DNA from: Promethearchaeota archaeon
GTDB lineage: Archaea > Asgardarchaeota > Lokiarchaeia > Sigynarchaeales > MK-D1
NCBI GenBank assembly: GCA_016839385.1
Contig: JAEOUK010000170.1
Coordinates: 1-10,619, forward strand
Direction of reading: 5' to 3'
DNA: 10,619 bases
In this document: positions 1-6,185 of the stretch, piece after piece
Position numbering within the stretch: position 1 is the first letter of the stretch
Layout: every line of letters begins with the position of its first letter
Position numbers and translations under genes: made by a program
Notes under the pieces: model-generated
Database searches by the model: none
The model's input: the letters and a program-made list of their open reading frames with translations, nothing else
What the model was told of the DNA's origin: nothing

Positions 1-333
1 ACCTACATCCAATGGCATTTCTTGATGAATAATGCCACTACCTGCTGTCATCCACTGCACTTCCCCATCACAAATGTTCCCTTTATTTCCAAGTGAGTCT
101 TGATGTTCTACATTTCCAGATATGATATACGTAATTGTCTCAATCCCTCTATGCGGGTGATTTGGAAATCCTTTGAGGTAATCTTCGGGATTTTCCCCCG
201 AAAAGTCATCCAAGAGTAAGAATGGGTCGAATGTATTTTGTTGGCTAAATCCGAATATTCTGTTTAATCTAACACCAGCTCCTTCCAAGGTTGGACGTTT
301 TCGTAATATAACTCCAATTTTTCGTAAACTCAT
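1..333 (-). CDS. Pirin family protein, N-terminal 111 residues (runs off the left edge)
   Basis: This is the N-terminal half of a pirin, a cupin-fold metalloprotein. Translation from the ATG at 333 stays open to base 1, so the C-terminal cupin is missing only because the window ends. The N-terminal cupin signature is clear. NHPHRGIETITY starts at residue 58, and a W-M-T-A-G-S-G-I-I-H-x-E block follows at 94-105. The four expected metal ligands are all present: His59, His61, His103 and Glu105. Some pirins have quercetinase activity and others act as redox-sensitive iron cofactors of regulators; the sequence does not say which applies here. The gene is transcribed divergently from the membrane protein at 604 and is not part of the large operon. 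The family call is secure; the role is unknown. Confidence 0.93.
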   Translation of the reverse strand, partial: MSLRKIGVILRKRPTLEGAGVRLNRIFGFSQQNTFDPFLLLDDFSGENPEDYLKGFPNHPHRGIETITYIISGNVEHQDSLGNKGNICDGEVQWMTAGSGIIHQEMPLDVG

Positions 334-340
334 GTATTAG

Positions 341-351
341 AGAATCATTCT
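341..351. repeat. Small palindrome AGAAT-C-ATTCT near the pirin start
   Basis: Two perfect 5-bp arms surround one central base, beginning 8 bp upstream of the pirin ATG. If the TATA candidate at 373-382 is right, this dyad overlaps the predicted transcription start, where a repressor could act. Arms this short occur often by chance in AT-rich DNA. Confidence 0.25.
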
Positions 352-372
352 GAGAATTAAAAAAACTGGATG

Positions 373-382
373 ATAAAATATT
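373..382 (-). promoter_or_regulatory. Possible TATA box for the pirin gene
   Basis: On the minus strand this reads AATATTTTAT. A start site about 25 nt downstream would fall near 350, giving a leader of under 20 nt before the ATG at 333. The whole region is AT-rich, and a second TATA-like run (TTTTTTAAAG) lies near 411-420, so this is only a candidate. Confidence 0.25.
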
Positions 383-457
383 GTATTTTCTTCTTTATCT
401 CTTATTTTGCCTTTAAAAAATTCATTTTATGAAAAAATTTGAGAAATAAATTGAAAC

Positions 458-475
458 ACCTTTAAGGATAAAGGT
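458..475. repeat. Inverted repeat ACCTTTA-n4-TAAAGGT in the divergent intergenic region
   Basis: Perfect 7-bp arms (458-464 and 469-475) are separated by AGGA, giving an 18-bp dyad typical in size of a dimeric regulator site. It lies about midway between the divergent genes, roughly 65 bp upstream of the TATA candidate of the plus-strand gene and 125 bp from the pirin ATG. It has no T-run after it, so an operator or activator site is likelier than a terminator. Confidence 0.4.
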
Positions 476-486
476 TGATTTATGAA

Positions 487-503
487 AGATCTTAGTCAGA
501 TCT
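487..503. repeat. AGATCT-n5-AGATCT tandem palindromes
   Basis: Two copies of the self-complementary hexamer AGATCT (487-492 and 498-503) are 11 bp apart centre to centre, about one DNA turn, so both would face the same side of the helix. They lie 12 bp downstream of the ACCTTTA dyad. They may be a second regulator site or chance. Confidence 0.3.
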
Positions 504-541
504 ACACGATTTTCACCCCAAATCCCAAAAAGAGAGAGATA

Positions 542-551
542 TTTTTAAATA
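542..551 (+). promoter_or_regulatory. TATA-like box for the membrane protein at 604
   Basis: TTTTTAAATA matches the archaeal TATA consensus loosely and follows a purine-rich stretch (AAAAAGAGAGAGA) that could act as a BRE. Transcription would start near 572-577, giving a leader of about 30 nt. A modest Shine-Dalgarno (TGAGGT, 589-594) sits 9 nt before the ATG. Confidence 0.4.
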
Positions 552-603
552 TGCGAACAATGAACATATTCTTGAAATACTTTACAACTGAGGTTTTTTA
601 AAA

Positions 604-1458
604 ATGGATATCGAAAATCGAAAAAATGTTCATATATGGGGATTTATCTGCCTTATAATGGGAATTGGAGGAATAATAGGTCATTATTTGTTAAATTATT
701 TCTTTTTGGGACCTCTTCTTAAAGCTGAGACAGATGCTGCAAAGGAATGTGCAATTTCAGTCCCAATCTACTTTCCTATGTTTGCTAATATTGGTTTTAT
801 CGGAGGGCTATTCTTCATTGTTGCTGCTATAGGATTTTCTCAAAGAAAAAATTGGGCATATGCATTGGCAGTGTTGGGAAACGTAATTTCGCTAAAATCA
901 TCATTTTGGCCTAATATCCCGATAATGGAAGCAGATTTAATGGCTCCTGGACCCTGGTTTGGCATTTTCTTGCCAAATCTTGTATTTTACTTCGTATTTC
1001 TGGCAGCTTGGGGCAAGGAATCTTGGAAGAAAATAATACTTGGGCTGTTTGGAGGAATGGCATTTATCCTTAACTTCATCAATACCATAGCTGCAACTAC
1101 AAGGCTATTGAATCATTATAGTCCATCGAACATTATTGAAGCTCAAATGTTTATGTTGGTGGTAGTAATTAATGCTCTTGCCTCCGTATCATTTGGGATA
1201 TTTACCATAGGATTGTTTTTGGGTAAAAAATTGGAGTGGGTGCGTATCACTGGCTTAATTGGTGCAATATTATCAATGACGGGTGGATTTCCTTTGGCAA
1301 TTTATTCTGCATTCTTTTTTGAGGATGCTCCAGGATTCTCTATGTTCTTTATGGCTCCCGTAATCAGTACTCTTACCTTTTTGGTCCCACTCATCCCCGG
1401 TTTGTGGAGAAAGTTCACAGCAGCTAGAGCAACAACTCCCAAAGTTGAAAATGAGTAA
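604..1458 (+). CDS. Unrecognised multi-pass membrane protein (284 aa, about 8 helices)
   Basis: I do not recognise the family. The protein is very hydrophobic, with about eight predicted membrane segments near residues 11-35, 58-79, 84-98, 116-137, 144-165, 181-206, 213-237 and 245-267, and a short polar C-terminal tail. There is no signal peptide, no metal-binding Cys or His cluster, and no obvious catalytic motif. Charged residues inside the helices are few, which does not favour an ion-coupled transporter but does not exclude one. The start at 604 is supported by TGAGGT 9 nt upstream and a TATA-like box about 55 nt upstream. It is transcribed alone, divergent from the pirin gene and convergent with the large operon, and ends in a hairpin terminator. 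That it is a real gene is clear; no function can be given. Confidence 0.85.
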   Translation: MDIENRKNVHIWGFICLIMGIGGIIGHYLLNYFFLGPLLKAETDAAKECAISVPIYFPMFANIGFIGGLFFIVAAIGFSQRKNWAYALAVLGNVISLKSSFWPNIPIMEADLMAPGPWFGIFLPNLVFYFVFLAAWGKESWKKIILGLFGGMAFILNFINTIAATTRLLNHYSPSNIIEAQMFMLVVVINALASVSFGIFTIGLFLGKKLEWVRITGLIGAILSMTGGFPLAIYSAFFFEDAPGFSMFFMAPVISTLTFLVPLIPGLWRKFTAARATTPKVENE

Positions 1459-1486
1459 AGAGAATTATCTATTCTCTATTTTTTTT
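1459..1486 (+). terminator. Hairpin plus T-run terminator between convergent genes
   Basis: Directly after the stop codon at 1456-1458, AGAGAAT (1459-1465) pairs with ATTCTCT (1471-1477) around a 5-nt loop. A run of eight T (1479-1486) follows, which overlaps the stop codon of the convergent gene by 2 nt. The T-run alone could terminate an archaeal transcript. On the minus strand the same stem is followed only by a weak T stretch, so it should work better for the plus-strand gene. Confidence 0.65.
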
Positions 1487-2306
1487 AAACTATAAATTTT
1501 GTAAAGGATATATTATCTGTGATTGCAGAAAGAACTGATTTTAAAGTTCCATAATTTTTCATCGAGAGAAGACACACATTTGTTCCATGAGCAATCTCAT
1601 CCTTAAGAGAATATATGGCTTTTAGTTTACCCTTCATTGCACCGCTAACATCCTTAAGGTGAGCACTATCTGTATTTTCGATAATTCCCTTTAGCATTTC
1701 AATTTTAAGAGAATATATAATTTTAGCATCGGGATCTTTTTTTGGATCTGCAGTATATACTCCATCAACATCTGAGACGAAAATCATAGTATCTGCTGTT
1801 AAGTTCTTTGCATATAATACCATAAACTGATCTCCACTTCCGACACTAAATCCCATTTTTGTGTCATATAACATATCTCCTCCAATCAACGGGATCATTC
1901 CTAAAGACATATATCCTTTAACTGCTTCCATAAAGAATTCCGATATGTTCATTTTTTCACTGATACAAAAAGATGATGCATGTAATAAGTTTACAGGAAT
2001 TCCTGCATCAATGAAGTTTCTGGTCAATTTCAAACGAAATTCATTAATTTCATGTTGAGTTTGAGACATGGGGAGTAGTTGCTCAGTATTTTGAAAACCA
2101 AGATGAAGCTTATGCTTTAAAACAGGAACATGGCCAAAAGAACCTACTCCATGGATAATGATCAAATCTTCAATTAATCCAGCATCTAAACACTCTTTTA
2201 TTTCTTTTGCGATAGAAGAAATGAGTTCTTCATTTGCCGTATAGGGAGTATTTTTATCGGTGAGTATAGACCCACCGAGTTTGATTAGAGTTAATTTTCG
2301 TTTCAT
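1485..2306 (-). CDS. Isopentenyl phosphate kinase
   Basis: This cytoplasmic enzyme of the amino-acid-kinase fold phosphorylates isopentenyl phosphate to isopentenyl diphosphate with ATP, the last step of the modified archaeal mevalonate pathway. At 273 aa the length is normal. Visible motifs are KLGGSILTDK (9-18) for the phosphate-binding loop and HGVGSFGH (52-59). The last His of the latter corresponds to the conserved substrate-phosphate His of known IPKs. Also present are GSGDQ (156-160), DVDGVYTADP (179-188) and the DVSGAMKGK block (219-227) near the nucleotide. The SFGH motif separates it from carbamate, glutamate and UMP kinases of the same fold. The start has only a weak Shine-Dalgarno. 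It is the last gene of the operon, directly after a prenol-kinase homologue, so it might also phosphorylate longer prenyl phosphates; that is inference. Confidence 0.92.
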   Translation of the reverse strand: MKRKLTLIKLGGSILTDKNTPYTANEELISSIAKEIKECLDAGLIEDLIIIHGVGSFGHVPVLKHKLHLGFQNTEQLLPMSQTQHEINEFRLKLTRNFIDAGIPVNLLHASSFCISEKMNISEFFMEAVKGYMSLGMIPLIGGDMLYDTKMGFSVGSGDQFMVLYAKNLTADTMIFVSDVDGVYTADPKKDPDAKIIYSLKIEMLKGIIENTDSAHLKDVSGAMKGKLKAIYSLKDEIAHGTNVCLLSMKNYGTLKSVLSAITDNISFTKFIV

Positions 2307-2329
2307 AATTCTTTACTCGTTGAAATTAC

Positions 2330-3133
2330 TTAAAGGGAGAACAGATCGAAAGGCCACCATGCTGGGATTAGAAAATAGAATATCACGATCATGATTATCA
2401 CTGATACTGGAATGATAATATTGTCAAAATTTGGAGGGGATAATAATTCTGCTATTGTTGCAACCGAACATATAACTGCAACTGGTAGAAGTAACTGAAC
2501 GATATTGAAGTTTGTGATTTCGATTGAAAAAATTGCAATCAATCCCATACTGAACACAAACGATCCTAAAAGCATCCCAATTGCTCCAGCAAATGATTTT
2601 TTCGCTCCAGCAATTCCAAATCTTTTTTCTCCACCAAATTTTCTTCCAATAATATCAGCCAAACCGTCTCCACCTGCTAAACATCCAATAATTACGAATG
2701 CAGCTGGATTTCCATTAGTGACACCTTCTACAGGAACATAAAACCAAAGAACAGTAACGAGTACAATCATTATTGAATAAAACAAGGTTCCTTGGAGTAA
2801 TTCTTTAGGGTCACCTGTTCGTGACATAGACCTTACAGAGTCTTCATCTTTTAGAATACCAGTTCCGATTGCAACAAATTGCACTACAAACAATAAAGGT
2901 ACAATCATTGCAATATATCTGCTCGTAGTAGTTCCCGTATACAAGAACCACGTCAACAGAAAGATGGGGGCCACTACAATGTGGATTATTTTACGTGTTA
3001 TATAGGTAGGAAGTTTACCGCTTTTCTGAATTCTACCATTAATTTTCACAACTAGTAACAAAGTTACTAAGGCGATTACCATAGCAATTAAATCCCAAAG
3101 CCATGGTCTGCTGGGAAATATGTCTAATACCAT
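2330..3133 (-). CDS. Prenol kinase of the phytol kinase (VTE5) / dolichol kinase family
   Basis: This integral membrane protein (267 aa) has about seven helices. The family phosphorylates polyprenols such as phytol, geranylgeraniol or dolichol, usually with CTP. Diagnostic motifs in order are RKIIH (47-51), SRTGDPKELLQGTLFY (104-119, the family's SRSG-x-x-ELL-x-GPL block), GGDGLADIIGRKFG (154-167), KKSFAGAIGM (178-187) and ELLSPPNFDNIIIPV (229-243). They match phytol kinases better than phosphatidate cytidylyltransferases, which share the fold region. An AGGT Shine-Dalgarno sits 7 nt before the ATG. The neighbouring IPK acts on monophosphates, so the two could convert a prenol to its diphosphate in two steps, as VTE5 and VTE6 do in plants. 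The exact prenol cannot be read from the sequence. Confidence 0.83.
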   Translation of the reverse strand: MVLDIFPSRPWLWDLIAMVIALVTLLLVVKINGRIQKSGKLPTYITRKIIHIVVAPIFLLTWFLYTGTTTSRYIAMIVPLLFVVQFVAIGTGILKDEDSVRSMSRTGDPKELLQGTLFYSIMIVLVTVLWFYVPVEGVTNGNPAAFVIIGCLAGGDGLADIIGRKFGGEKRFGIAGAKKSFAGAIGMLLGSFVFSMGLIAIFSIEITNFNIVQLLLPVAVICSVATIAELLSPPNFDNIIIPVSVIIMIVIFYFLIPAWWPFDLFSL

Positions 3134-3142
3134 AATACTTAC

Positions 3143-3883
3143 CTATTTGTTTTCAATTTTATTTAATTCTACTAGTAGATCTAGTTCTACTTCTTCAGTA
3201 TCTCTACAATTCACATAACATTCTGCTAATTTTTTCGTAATTCTCCTAATATTCTCGGATAATGCAGAAACTGAGATTTTTTTCCCCGAATCCTCTTCAA
3301 GCATTTTCACCGCATCTGTCAAGGAATTTTCACGGGGAATATCAAACAGACCGTATTCCAATGCTTTATCTAAAATATATTTTTGATGCTTATTGAGCGA
3401 AGGTGCACCACAGTATTTCTTAGCTACTGTGAATTTCAAGTTTAACATAGACCATTTTGGTTTTCTAAAAATTTCTTCAATTTTACGAATCGGAGCAATT
3501 AATTCAATAGTGATTTTACCATTTTGTATTCGAATCGGATAAAGTACGATAACTTGAGGTTCCACAATAGACCAGATAACCCAGGGAGAATCGAATATGA
3601 TGTTCATCAACAATTCTCCTTTTTCCTCAAGGATTAACTGATATTTCTTAGGATCATATTCCTTGCTGAATTCCTTAAAGAACGATATTACTGTTGAACC
3701 TTTGATATGAAATAGACAATTTCCTTGATCTTCTGAGATAGATAATAGAGATAATATCTCAAATTGCAATTGAGGATATTTCATACTGTAGGTTGAAAGC
3801 CATCTTTTCTTTGGAACAGAGAAAGTCACTTGTGTGCTGACAATCGTCGTCGTTTTGTGAATTTCCTCCAAATTTTCAACCAT
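3143..3883 (-). CDS. Bat-type HTH_10 transcriptional regulator
   Basis: This DNA-binding protein of 246 aa has the bacterio-opsin-activator (HTH_10) layout. Residues 1-155 form an N-terminal sensor-like domain without a recognised fold; FSVPKKRW (21-28) and a beta-rich stretch (100-135) stand out. The HTH is at about 162-219. LNKHQKYILDKALEYGLFDIP (163-183) is the typical first part (L-T-x-x-Q-x-x-x-L-x-x-A-x-x-x-G-Y-F-D-x-P), and SVSALSENIRRITKKL (204-219) carries the recognition helix. A strong GGAGG (3891-3895) lies 7 nt from the ATG. Related proteins in haloarchaea respond to light, oxygen or redox state. Cys56, Cys158, Cys222 and Cys226 are possible redox or metal contacts, but no defined site is visible. 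Its place inside the operon suggests it controls these genes. Confidence 0.82.
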   Translation of the reverse strand: MVENLEEIHKTTTIVSTQVTFSVPKKRWLSTYSMKYPQLQFEILSLLSISEDQGNCLFHIKGSTVISFFKEFSKEYDPKKYQLILEEKGELLMNIIFDSPWVIWSIVEPQVIVLYPIRIQNGKITIELIAPIRKIEEIFRKPKWSMLNLKFTVAKKYCGAPSLNKHQKYILDKALEYGLFDIPRENSLTDAVKMLEEDSGKKISVSALSENIRRITKKLAECYVNCRDTEEVELDLLVELNKIENK

Positions 3884-3905
3884 ATTACTTCCTCCATTTT
3901 AATTT

Positions 3906-4787
3906 TTATTTAATAATTACTCCAACATAAAGGAGTACAAATCCCAACAGCATGAATGCTGAAGCGAATTTAAACAGCGTAAATGTGAGTTTTTGTGTAG
4001 GTTTGATTAAATTCGTGACTACTAATACAATCATAAGAGCACAAAACGCTCCGAGGATTATTCCTACTATCCAATAGATTTTCAATAGAATTGCAGTCAC
4101 CCCCATAATTACCACATTTACGAATGCACTTCCAGTTATTACCAGTATAGTTTGTTTTTCTGAACTAACAACTGGCCACATTGGAACACCAGCATTTTTA
4201 TATCCGTCCAAGTTTTCTGGGAACAATGCTAGAGTTAATATATGTACGGGAATCCAAGTCAAAATGAAAAACATCAAGAGAATCCCGATTAGATCCACAC
4301 TACCGATAGCTTGAACTCTTCCTGCAACTGCGGGTAATCCACCTGCAATTCCACCAAAAAGAATGCTGAATTTTGTCCTCCTTTTCAACCAAATACTGTA
4401 GATCACGAAATCGAAAAAGAAACCCAGAAAAATTACCAGAGTTGTCACCCAATTCCAAAGAAATATAGTTAATACCAAACCTACTACTGTAAAGATGATT
4501 CCGTTAATCAAAGCAAAATTCGGATTCATTTTCCCACTAGGTAATGGACGATCCTTTGTACGTTCCATTTTAGCATCAATATCGCGGTCGATATACATGT
4601 TTAATATAGTAGTCCCAGAAATTGCAATGAAAGTAGAAAAAGATAATAGGAATACTTCTAACCAATCAAATTGACCGATCGGTATTGCAGACATCAAATA
4701 AGCAAATATGCAAGTCGCCAATAGTAGTAGAGTCTGCTTAGATTTGATCAACTCATGATAATTGGTTAGTATTTTTTTCAAATTCAT
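3906..4787 (-). CDS. ctaB: Protoheme IX farnesyltransferase (heme O synthase)
   Basis: This UbiA-superfamily membrane enzyme (293 aa, about nine helices) transfers farnesyl from farnesyl diphosphate to heme b, making heme O. The first Asp-rich motif is N63-MYI-D67-RDI-D71-AKMERTKDRPLPSG, which is the heme O synthase form rather than that of archaeal lipid prenyltransferases. The second block, YSIWLKRRT (130-138) followed by GGIAGGLPAVAG (145-156), is also typical. TWIPVH (177-182) and YKNAGVPMWPVV (196-207) match the W-x-P-H and AGVPM-x-PVV stretches of CtaB/CyoE. The Shine-Dalgarno is modest (AGGA about 8 nt before the ATG). It lies between the iron-sulfur gene and the regulator, four genes downstream of a heme-copper-oxidase homologue that could use the heme it makes. 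It could instead serve another heme or prenyl acceptor, but this is less likely. Confidence 0.88.
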   Translation of the reverse strand: MNLKKILTNYHELIKSKQTLLLLATCIFAYLMSAIPIGQFDWLEVFLLSFSTFIAISGTTILNMYIDRDIDAKMERTKDRPLPSGKMNPNFALINGIIFTVVGLVLTIFLWNWVTTLVIFLGFFFDFVIYSIWLKRRTKFSILFGGIAGGLPAVAGRVQAIGSVDLIGILLMFFILTWIPVHILTLALFPENLDGYKNAGVPMWPVVSSEKQTILVITGSAFVNVVIMGVTAILLKIYWIVGIILGAFCALMIVLVVTNLIKPTQKLTFTLFKFASAFMLLGFVLLYVGVIIK

Positions 4788-4802
4788 TGTATTTTCCTAT
4801 TT

Positions 4803-6167
4803 CTATTGTTTTCGTTTAACTTCACAGTTCTCGAGTATTTGAAGAATATCTTGAACCGGTAAGTCAGGTTTGAATTGAGATGCAGCATTACTTAGGTTAT
4901 TTTTACAGAAAACGCAAGCTGATACTAAGGATTCTGCTTTCGTTTCTACAGCTTCGAGAAGTCGATCTTCATTAATTTGATCCCAACATTCTACAGTTTC
5001 ATCTAATCGAGAATCTGCAATGTCTGTTGCTACATCACCATACAAAGCTCGAACTCCCCCACCAGCTCCACAGCAATGTGACATTTTCTTATTATATTGC
5101 ATTTCGGATAATTGGATTCCCTCAATCATTGAAATAAGTTCACGAGGTTCGTCGTAAACATCACAGTAACGTGCAAGGTGACAAGGATCATGGTAAGTGA
5201 TTTTCAGAGGATCTTCTTTCGTTCGTGGCTTATATTTAAAGTATAAACCGTGTTCTTTCGCAAATCGGGGTATAAATTGAGTGACATGAGAGAGTTTGAA
5301 TCCGAGATTGTTGTTTGTATATGCCATATATTCGTTAGAGAAGGTGGAGAAACATCCTGCACATGAAAAGATAACTTCTTTGATTCCTGCTTTTCGGATT
5401 AAATCAATATTATATTTCATCAGCTCTTTTGCCACATCATCGACACCTGTCCGAAATAGGACAGAACCACAACATTTTTCCTCCGGAATAACAATAAAAT
5501 CTGCACCCATAGATTCTAAGACATTACATGTTGCACTCGAGAGCTCATTATTTCGAAAAGCGGATGTACACCCAATAAAGTACGCTACTAGGTTTGGACT
5601 GACATCATTTGGTTTTATTTCCCCTGATTCAATCTTTCGGTAGAGTTCTACTCCTTTCTCCCATGCCAAATAGCCACTGTCACAGTAGCCATGTTTACAC
5701 CATTCGTGACGCTTAGTCCCTTCTTCGAGGAAGGGATTTGCATACTCCACTACAGAATCCCGGACTTGAGCTAATTTTTCCGGCATAACTCCCTTGTTAA
5801 CAGCTCGTACACGGAATGAACGAAATACATGAACGGTATCGATGCCTATTGGGCACACTTCTCGGCAGGCTCCACAGAGCATGCACTTATAAATTGAATC
5901 AACTATCGTTTCACGATTAAAAGGGATTTCTTTCTTTGCTAATGATTTCAGAATTCGATTACGTCCACCAGCATAGTCTTTTTCTGAGAATGTAGTATTA
6001 TATACTCTACAAACATCTCGACAATACCCACATTGTATGCACCGTAAATAATCGTGTGCCATATCCTCAGTAGTAATTGGTTCAATCAGATTTTTCTTGG
6101 TAGGTGAAAATAATCCCGAAGCGGGAGGACCAGTAGTAATTACATCTTTAGATTTTTTTTCTGTCAT
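4803..6167 (-). CDS. GlcF/HdrD-type iron-sulfur protein with two CCG domains
   Basis: This cytoplasmic electron-transfer subunit is 454 aa when started at the ATG at 6167. Two [4Fe-4S] ferredoxin motifs come first: C43-x2-C46-x2-C49-x3-C53 and C95-x2-C98-x2-C101-x3-C105-P. Two CCG domains follow, as in glycolate oxidase GlcF, heterodisulfide reductase HdrB/HdrD and LctE-type proteins. The first has C200, C232-C233 (EEKCCGS) and C269-x2-C272. The second has C329 (HDPCHL), C365-C366 (SHCCGAGGG) and C418-x2-C421. An extra pair, C157 and C162 (EWCKHGYC), is not part of these motifs. There is no membrane segment. It follows the flavoprotein gene with an 18-nt gap, the usual GlcD-GlcF pairing, and probably carries electrons from its FAD to membrane hemes. 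Which final acceptor it uses is inferred from the operon only. Confidence 0.88.
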   Translation of the reverse strand: MTEKKSKDVITTGPPASGLFSPTKKNLIEPITTEDMAHDYLRCIQCGYCRDVCRVYNTTFSEKDYAGGRNRILKSLAKKEIPFNRETIVDSIYKCMLCGACREVCPIGIDTVHVFRSFRVRAVNKGVMPEKLAQVRDSVVEYANPFLEEGTKRHEWCKHGYCDSGYLAWEKGVELYRKIESGEIKPNDVSPNLVAYFIGCTSAFRNNELSSATCNVLESMGADFIVIPEEKCCGSVLFRTGVDDVAKELMKYNIDLIRKAGIKEVIFSCAGCFSTFSNEYMAYTNNNLGFKLSHVTQFIPRFAKEHGLYFKYKPRTKEDPLKITYHDPCHLARYCDVYDEPRELISMIEGIQLSEMQYNKKMSHCCGAGGGVRALYGDVATDIADSRLDETVECWDQINEDRLLEAVETKAESLVSACVFCKNNLSNAASQFKPDLPVQDILQILENCEVKRKQ

Positions 6168-6175
6168 TTTTTTAT

Positions 6176-6180
6176 CCTCC
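6176..6180 (-). promoter_or_regulatory. Shine-Dalgarno that sets the iron-sulfur gene start at 6167
   Basis: GGAGG on the minus strand lies 8 nt before the ATG at 6167. An upstream in-frame ATG at 6182 overlaps this site (ATGGAGG) and has no Shine-Dalgarno of its own, so the five residues it would add are probably not translated. Confidence 0.7.
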
Positions 6181-6185
6181 ATATT

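Noticed and set aside
1861..2058. Plus-strand reading frames inside the operon, such as 1861-2058, 2505-2741, 5296-5643, 6943-7188 and 8447-8683.
   Set aside because: They lie opposite well-supported genes, have no matching motifs or ribosome sites, and look like shadows of the coding strand.
1485..2306. Amino-acid-kinase fold as glutamate 5-kinase or UMP kinase.
   Set aside because: The SFGH motif with its terminal His is specific to isopentenyl phosphate kinases.
3906..4787. UbiA protein as an archaeal digeranylgeranylglyceryl phosphate synthase.
   Set aside because: The N-x3-D-x3-D context with RTKDRPLPSG, the LKRRT and GGIAGG-P-x-x-G block and the AGVPM-x-PVV stretch follow heme O synthases.
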